A DNA stretch of 64,000 bases from an uncultured Verrucomicrobiales bacterium (GTDB taxonomy: Bacteria > Verrucomicrobiota > Verrucomicrobiia > Verrucomicrobiales > Akkermansiaceae), in contig CALDZJ010000078.1 of the NCBI GenBank assembly GCA_937944055.1, positions 1 through 64,000 of the forward strand, given 5' to 3'. Each line of letters starts with the position of its first letter. Position 1 is the stretch's first letter. The notes under the pieces are model-generated. The model did not search any database. It was given only the letters and a program-made list of their open reading frames with translations, and had not been told where the DNA came from. This document shows positions 58,667 through 64,000 of this stretch, one piece after another. Position numbers and translations under genes: made by a program.

Positions 58667-61600
58667 GTGGAACTCCTCGCTAAATCAAATTTCTCTTTCC
58701 TCCGAGGGGCCTCATCACCAGAGGCCCTCGTGCAGCGCGCTGCTGAGCTGGGCCACCGATCACTGGGCCTGATCGATCACATGGGCTTCTACGGCTCCGC
58801 CCGCGCTCATGCCGCCGCCCGGAGAGCGGGCATCCAAGCCATCACAGGAGCCACCCTCGAGTCCGTTTCCAACTTCGATCAACTGACGATTCTCAACAAA
58901 TCTCGCCTCGGATACCAAAACCTCTCTCGCTTCATCACGAGCCTGCATTGTGAAGAAGATGTGAACACCTTTGAGGGGCACGACCTCGCCGGAAATCACG
59001 CCATTCTTACGGCCGATTCACTCCGCCAAGCCAGCAAGGAAAATCTGCACGCCGCAGCTCAGCGTCTCCTCGCACACTTCGGCCCCGCAAATCTCTCCAT
59101 CGCCCTCTCCCACCACTCCCGCCGCGGAGAAGAGACGCTCAATCACACCCTCCGCGATCTTGCCGCATTTCTCAAAATCCCCATCATCGCAAGCAATGCG
59201 CCTCTTTACGCACAGAGATCAGAGCGCCTTCTCGCCGATGCCTTCACCTGCCTAAGGGAGCATAAATCGCTCGATGACGCCGGACGACTCCTCGAAAGCA
59301 ATGGCGAGCGCTCTTTGAAATCCCCCAAAGCGATTCAGGACTTATTCACAGGTTATTCACAGGATTTTAGCAATGCCCAAGCCCTCTCAGAGGAATGCGG
59401 TGATTTCTCGCTCGAGAAACTCGGCTATCGCTTTCCTTCCTTTCGCGATCCCGAGAGCGGAAACTTATTCACAGCTTCTCAACACGCCGGCTATCTCCGC
59501 TATATCGTCAAAAAAGGCCTCGCTTCTCGATTCCGTAAATTAAGTGAAAAACACCTTCAACAAATTGAAATTGAGCTATCGACAATTGAAAAACTCGGAT
59601 TTCAAGGCTACTTTCTCATCGTCTGGGATCTTGTGCGCTTCGCTCGCTCACAGGGGATTCTTTGCCAAGGCAGAGGATCGGCAGCCAACTCTTTAGTGTG
59701 TTATGCCATCGGCGTCACGAGTGTCGATCCAGTTGCGAGCGGCCTCCTCTTTGAGCGCTTTCTCTCTGAGAATCGTCAATCGTGGCCAGATATTGACATC
59801 GATTTCCCCTCCGGTGAACGGCGGGAAGCGGTGATCCAATACCTCTTCAAAAAATACGCTCCACGAGGAGCCGCCATGACCGCGAATGTCATCACCTACA
59901 AACCCAGATCGGCCTTCCGTGAAATGTCTAAAATTCTGGGATTCCCAGACAGCATCGCCAGTCGCTTCTCAGAACTTTGCACCTCAACAAAGGTGCAGGA
60001 CCGAACTCGGGAGGAAGAGCTCTCGATGAGTCATGATGACCCGGGCGACCGTGTGATGGACCTAAGCAGCACAGTCGAGGAGTGCGGGATCCCCTCCTCT
60101 CACCCCCGTTTCAAGCCGCTCATGAGGCTCTACCAAAGCATCCTCCACTGCCCTCGCCACCTCGGCCAGCATTCCGGAGGGATGGTCTTTTGTGACGAAG
60201 GCTTAGACCACATTGTTCCCCTGCAAGCCGCCGCGATGGAGAAGCGGACCGTGCTGCAATGGGACAAAGATGATTGTGAGGACCTCGGCATCGTCAAGGT
60301 GGATCTCCTCGGCTTAGGCATGCTGGCCGCGATGGAAGATAGCTTGAAAATCTGCGAGCGCCGAGGCCGCCCAGTCCAGCTCTCCCAGATCCCCAAGGAC
60401 GATCCTGCAACTTACGATTTACTATGCCGAGCTGATACGATCGGCACCTTTCAGGTCGAGTCCCGCGCTCAGATGGCCACCCTCCCCATCATGCAGCCGC
60501 GGGAGTTTTACGATCTCGCAGTGGAAGTCGCGATCATCCGCCCCGGTCCCATCGTGGGAGACTTAGTGCATCCCTACCTGAATCGCCGCAGCGGACGAGA
60601 GCCCATTGACTCGATTCACCCAGATTTTGAACCCATTTTGAAGCGGACTCTCGGTGTTCCACTCTTCCAAGAGCAGGTGCTGCGGATGGCGATGGTGATT
60701 GCCGGATTCACCGGAGCAGAGGCGGATGAACTCCGCAAGGCGATGTCTTTTAAAAGATCTGATGAGCGCATGAATGCCATCGTTGAAAAGCTCAAAACAC
60801 GGATGCAAGCGCGCGGAGTCACGCCCGAGGTCCAGCAAAGAGTGATCGACTCCATCGGCTCCTTCGCACTCTACGGCTTCCCGGAATCGCACGCCATCTC
60901 CTTCGCCCTCATCGCATACGCATCCTGCTGGCTCAAGGTGCATCGCCCCGCAGAATTCTACTGCGGACTCATCAACAACCAACCCATGGGCTTCTACTCG
61001 GTGAACACCTTGATCCAAGACGCAAAGCGCCACGGGATCCGCACGCAGCCGATCTCCATCATCCACTCACAGCTCGATACGGGGGTCATTGATAATCATC
61101 GGCTCCGCCTCGGCCTGCACCGCCTCAAGGAGCTACGGCAGCGCACGAAAGAGCAGATCATCGAGGAACGCTCGAAGGCACACTTCGAATCGCTCGATGA
61201 TTTCCTACGCCGAGTGCGGCCCAATGCCAAAGAACGTCGCATCCTTGCCTCCTCCGGAGCCCTCAATGATCTTCACGGGGTCAAGCACCGCCGGGATGCC
61301 CTATGGCTCGCTGAGCAACTCCCGGAGGATGACCTCTTCGCCCAACAAGCCTCAGAGCAAACTCTCAAAGGAGAAACAAAGCGAGTGACCGAGCCGGCGA
61401 ACGAGGGAACTTTAGAAATGATGACGCCCATCGAGCGGCTCCAGACAGATTTTGCCCTCCAAGGCTCCACCACCGGTCCCCACCCCATGCGCCTCTGGCG
61501 CGAGCAGAATAAACAAGAACTGGCGACCTCTGCCAGCCTTCTCACCCTGCCTCACGGGAGCCCCCTGAGCATTGCCGGTTTAGTCATTTGCCGTCAACGC

Positions 61601-61840
61601 CCCGGCACCGCAAAAGGCCACTGCTTCATATCCTTAGAAGATGAATACGGGATCGCCAACCTCTTCATCCCCCGGAAAACTTTCCAAAATTTTAAGCCCC
61701 TCATCACCAGCGAGCCCTTCCTCCTCGTGCAAGGGCGCTTACAAATCAGCGAGGGAAGACAAGCCAGCATCTACGTGACCTCCCTGCAAGGCCTCGGTTT
61801 CTCGCATGATCTCGCCGCCACCTCTCATGACTTTCACTAA
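58667..61840 (+). CDS. dnaE2: Error-prone DNA polymerase III alpha subunit (DnaE2/ImuC)
   Basis: ELLAKSNFSFLRGASSPEALVQRAAELGHRSLGLID; GRGSAANSLVCYAIGVTSVDP; SWPDIDIDFPSGERREAVIQY; KVDLLGLGMLAAM; FPESHAISFALIAYASCWLKVHRPAEFYC; C-terminal OB fold. Confidence 0.92.
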   Translation: MELLAKSNFSFLRGASSPEALVQRAAELGHRSLGLIDHMGFYGSARAHAAARRAGIQAITGATLESVSNFDQLTILNKSRLGYQNLSRFITSLHCEEDVNTFEGHDLAGNHAILTADSLRQASKENLHAAAQRLLAHFGPANLSIALSHHSRRGEETLNHTLRDLAAFLKIPIIASNAPLYAQRSERLLADAFTCLREHKSLDDAGRLLESNGERSLKSPKAIQDLFTGYSQDFSNAQALSEECGDFSLEKLGYRFPSFRDPESGNLFTASQHAGYLRYIVKKGLASRFRKLSEKHLQQIEIELSTIEKLGFQGYFLIVWDLVRFARSQGILCQGRGSAANSLVCYAIGVTSVDPVASGLLFERFLSENRQSWPDIDIDFPSGERREAVIQYLFKKYAPRGAAMTANVITYKPRSAFREMSKILGFPDSIASRFSELCTSTKVQDRTREEELSMSHDDPGDRVMDLSSTVEECGIPSSHPRFKPLMRLYQSILHCPRHLGQHSGGMVFCDEGLDHIVPLQAAAMEKRTVLQWDKDDCEDLGIVKVDLLGLGMLAAMEDSLKICERRGRPVQLSQIPKDDPATYDLLCRADTIGTFQVESRAQMATLPIMQPREFYDLAVEVAIIRPGPIVGDLVHPYLNRRSGREPIDSIHPDFEPILKRTLGVPLFQEQVLRMAMVIAGFTGAEADELRKAMSFKRSDERMNAIVEKLKTRMQARGVTPEVQQRVIDSIGSFALYGFPESHAISFALIAYASCWLKVHRPAEFYCGLINNQPMGFYSVNTLIQDAKRHGIRTQPISIIHSQLDTGVIDNHRLRLGLHRLKELRQRTKEQIIEERSKAHFESLDDFLRRVRPNAKERRILASSGALNDLHGVKHRRDALWLAEQLPEDDLFAQQASEQTLKGETKRVTEPANEGTLEMMTPIERLQTDFALQGSTTGPHPMRLWREQNKQELATSASLLTLPHGSPLSIAGLVICRQRPGTAKGHCFISLEDEYGIANLFIPRKTFQNFKPLITSEPFLLVQGRLQISEGRQASIYVTSLQGLGFSHDLAATSHDFH
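59342..59473 (+). promoter_or_regulatory. Cluster of three consensus DnaA boxes inside dnaE2
   Basis: TTATTCACA at 59342-59350, 59353-59361 and 59465-59473, all perfect TTATNCACA and same orientation; first two 11 bp apart. Confidence 0.6.
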
Positions 61841-61956
61841 ATGGCAGCAAGAAAGCCCTTCATCGCTCCTCCAATCATCCCCTAGAAACTGAGAAATTTC
61901 AACAATGTCCCCTTCATTGATTTGACGATCTCTCATTTCTCGACCACACTCTTGGC

Positions 61957-62049
61957 GGAGAGTGCTGTGTGCCTGGTGGTCGCCGCGGTTTTCAAAACCG
62001 TTGAAGGGCAATCTGTCCTTGGTGGGTTCAATTCCTTCCCTCTCCGCCA
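61957..62049 (+). tRNA. selC: tRNA-Sec-like / opal-decoding tRNA (anticodon TCA), G73 and CCA encoded
   Basis: GGAGAGTGCTGTGTGCCTGGTGGTCGCCGCGGTTTTCAAAACCGTTGAAGGGCAATCTGTCCTTGGTGGGTTCAATTCCTTCCCTCTCCGCCA: anticodon stem GCGGT/ACCGT with loop TTTCAAA, long variable arm AAGGGC/GTCCTT, tetraloop TGGT in a long D-stem. Some mismatches (T7-C66, T-stem T-T). Confidence 0.75.
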
Positions 62050-62099
62050 CTTTCCTCTTTGATCGCTGGAAATCAACGGCTGGAAGTGAACGGCAGCTC

Positions 62100-62378
62100 T
62101 TACCTCGTGAGGATGCAGATCTGCCGCAGGGGCTCGGACTCGCCCCTAGGCTGGATCACTTCAGTAGATTGTTCATTCTCCGAATTGATCAGGAATGAAA
62201 TCAGTAGGGCACAGACGAGGAGGACTGCCACTCCGATCCACTCAGTGATCACTGATTCAGAATAATCCCCATCGTCCAGATTGATCTTCCCAAGCGTGAG
62301 GATTTTGACAAACACTTTCCCCAGCCAGCCACAAAAGCCGAAGAACAGGTATTCAAGGATCAGCCCAATGATAAACAC
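62100..62378 (-). CDS. Small membrane protein (low confidence, GTG start)
   Basis: Two hydrophobic segments (VFIIGLILEYLFFGFCGWLG; WIGVAVLLVCALLISFLI). The longer ORF in the track runs into tRNA-Cys, so an internal start is required. Confidence 0.4.
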   Translation of the reverse strand: MFIIGLILEYLFFGFCGWLGKVFVKILTLGKINLDDGDYSESVITEWIGVAVLLVCALLISFLINSENEQSTEVIQPRGESEPLRQICILTR

Positions 62379-62400
62379 AATAACTGAGGGGGAGAGTGCG

Positions 62401-62444
62401 GAAAAAAGAGGCCGAATCCCTTTATTTCCAAAAGGAATCCGGCC
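62401..62444 (-). terminator. Terminator downstream of tRNA-Cys
   Basis: Minus strand GGCCGGATTCCTTT-loop-AAAGGGATTCGGCC (14 bp with two G-U) then TCTTTTTT. Confidence 0.85.
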
Positions 62445-62453
62445 AGAAAAATT

Positions 62454-62528
62454 TGGAGGCGGAGGCGAGAATCGAACTCGCGAATACAGGTTTTGCAAAC
62501 CCGCGCCTTACCACTTGGCTACTCCGCC
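62454..62528 (-). tRNA. tRNA-Cys (GCA), CCA encoded
   Basis: GGCGGAGTAGCCAAGTGGTAAGGCGCGGGTTTGCAAAACCTGTATTCGCGAGTTCGATTCTCGCCTCCGCCTCCA. Confidence 0.96.
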
Positions 62529-62706
62529 GTCTCCGGCGGATTGGTAATCGCCTCCCCCACCACTGTCAACCTCATGATGAGGGAAAGGCGCAATTCCCGA
62601 TTTTTTCCCGATTTTTTCTTTGGAGAACTCTCCCCTTTTCTTCCATCCCTTCCATTCATTCTGCCCTTCCCCCCTTGCGGGCCCTTTGCTAAGACATAGA
62701 CCTCTC

Positions 62707-64000
62707 ATGACCTACCTACGTCATCTCATCCGCGTGTTTTTAGCAGCGTTGCTTGCGAGTCAAGCTTGGGCCCAAACCCCTGAGGAACTCGCCAATCTGG
62801 ATCCGGGAGAGCTTTACTTCCAAGCTTGGAGCCTGGTGAAGGAGGCTGAGGAGTTGGAAGAGAAGGAGAACTTTGTCAAAGCCTTCACGAAATATCGTAA
62901 GGCGAGTTCCTTTTTCGACATCATCAAGATGACCCGACCAGAATTCCGGCGCGAAGGCATCAAATACCGCAGTGACGCCACGAAACAGGCAATGGAGAAG
63001 ATCCATGAAAAAGCGCTGGCTCAGCAAAAGGCAGAGCAAGACGCGGGTGAAACACCTCTCTTAGAAATCCCGGGCGAGACTCTACCGAATCTCCAAGTCC
63101 CGGGCATGATCGACCCCAGCGGCACGGACTCAAGGCGCATCAAGGAGCTGCAAACAATGATTCAGCAGCTAAAACTTCAGCTCGCTCAGAAGGCAAATCC
63201 ACGCGATGCCGAGAGCGCCCGCATTCGCCAATCGATCAAGAATCGCGAAGCAGAACTCTCACGGCTTGCTGCCTCCCCCTTGCGCGATCAGGTGCGGGAT
63301 CTGAATGATCAAATCGAGCAACTCCGCCGAGAACGCAATGCGATGCAGCGTGCCAAAAATAAAGCGAACGCGGAAAAGGAACAGACCTTACGCCGCCTTG
63401 CTAACACGCAGCGCCTCCTCGCTGCAGCGAACGCCGAGAAGGCAGAGCTGGAAGCCATCATTGCCAAGCAAAGTAAAATTAGTGGCCGCGTGGTAGAAGG
63501 ACAGCAGGAGCAAATCGAGCGACTTCAGGCCGTCATTCAGGAACGAGACGCCATGATTGCGGAAGTGAATCGCAATGTCGATGACCTGACTCAGCAATTG
63601 GACCAATCGCAGAAAATGGTCGCCGAATTAGAAGTCGAGCGGGATAGCCTAATCGGGGAGCGGGATCAAATGAAGGCCCTCCTCAAGATGAATGAAGCGG
63701 ATCGCGTGCAGCAGTTGATCACGCAAAATGTCACGCTGAGTAAGGAGCTCAACGAGGCCAAATCGAATCTGGAAACCGTGCAGGCTGAGGGGAACTCGAA
63801 GAAAGACGCCATCCTCCTCGCCAAACAACGCCTCGTCGTGGCAAAAGCGAAGATTGAGAATCTCCAAAAATCAAATACCCAGGCAAACCAAAGCATGGAG
63901 CGCTTAAAAAAACGCCTGAAGCAAGCTGAAGAAGATCTGCTTTCCCAAATCAACGGGAAAGAACTCAACCAGCGCGGGCGGGAGGAAGTGGCGATGCTTC
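62707..64000 (+). CDS. Secreted coiled-coil protein, truncated by window end
   Basis: MTYLRHLIRVFLAALLASQAWAQTPEELANLDPGELYFQAWSLVKEAEELEE... signal peptide then long heptad-rich coiled coil; open to position 64000. Confidence 0.8.
   Translation, partial: MTYLRHLIRVFLAALLASQAWAQTPEELANLDPGELYFQAWSLVKEAEELEEKENFVKAFTKYRKASSFFDIIKMTRPEFRREGIKYRSDATKQAMEKIHEKALAQQKAEQDAGETPLLEIPGETLPNLQVPGMIDPSGTDSRRIKELQTMIQQLKLQLAQKANPRDAESARIRQSIKNREAELSRLAASPLRDQVRDLNDQIEQLRRERNAMQRAKNKANAEKEQTLRRLANTQRLLAAANAEKAELEAIIAKQSKISGRVVEGQQEQIERLQAVIQERDAMIAEVNRNVDDLTQQLDQSQKMVAELEVERDSLIGERDQMKALLKMNEADRVQQLITQNVTLSKELNEAKSNLETVQAEGNSKKDAILLAKQRLVVAKAKIENLQKSNTQANQSMERLKKRLKQAEEDLLSQINGKELNQRGREEVAML

Noticed and set aside
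60563-61066. 167-aa ORF antisense to dnaE2
   Set aside because: Lies inside conserved polymerase domains; no independent evidence.
61957-62049. Reading the UCA tRNA on the minus strand as tRNA-Ser (TGA)
   Set aside because: The T-loop GGTTCAATTCC and the encoded GCCA 3' end are in the plus orientation; the minus strand lacks a canonical T-loop and CCA.
62378-62498. N-terminal extension of the 132-aa ORF at 62100-62498
   Set aside because: It reads through the tRNA-Cys terminator and into the tRNA gene; an internal GTG start is more plausible.

Overview
This 64 kb window looks like a bacterial chromosome segment, probably Verrucomicrobia-like (inferred from gene content and style, not tested). 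It is mostly housekeeping and envelope genes, with most on the minus strand. Left part: an IS3-family transposase remnant, P-II (glnB), a sigma-70 factor, rplQ-rpoA, a photolyase, and a tandem pair of HtrA-like proteins of which one has lost its catalytic residues. Next is a GspE-GspF-LolD-like ATPase cluster and an intergenic structured RNA candidate (6S-like). Then mnmE, hisC, ubiE, an MsbA-like ABC exporter, a PEP-CTERM trypsin-like protease, thyA-folA, a DUF3127 protein, xseA, a PIN/TRAM protein, rseP, tyrS and tRNA-His. A PilMN-O-P-Q-B-C-T operon follows, intermediate between type IV pilus and type II secretion. The right part has a DUF58/MoxR/DUF4350/DUF4129/SpoIIM/RDD operon, purU, dtd, valS, dnaE2, a tRNA-like gene with anticodon UCA (tRNA-Sec-like, non-canonical 12-nt acceptor/T branch), tRNA-Cys, and a truncated coiled-coil protein. 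No CRISPR array or rRNA was seen. The observations most worth following up are the UCA tRNA, the 6S-like RNA with promoter and terminator, three perfect DnaA boxes inside dnaE2, the hybrid pilus/secretion operon, the GspF-LolD translational coupling, and the active/dead HtrA pair.
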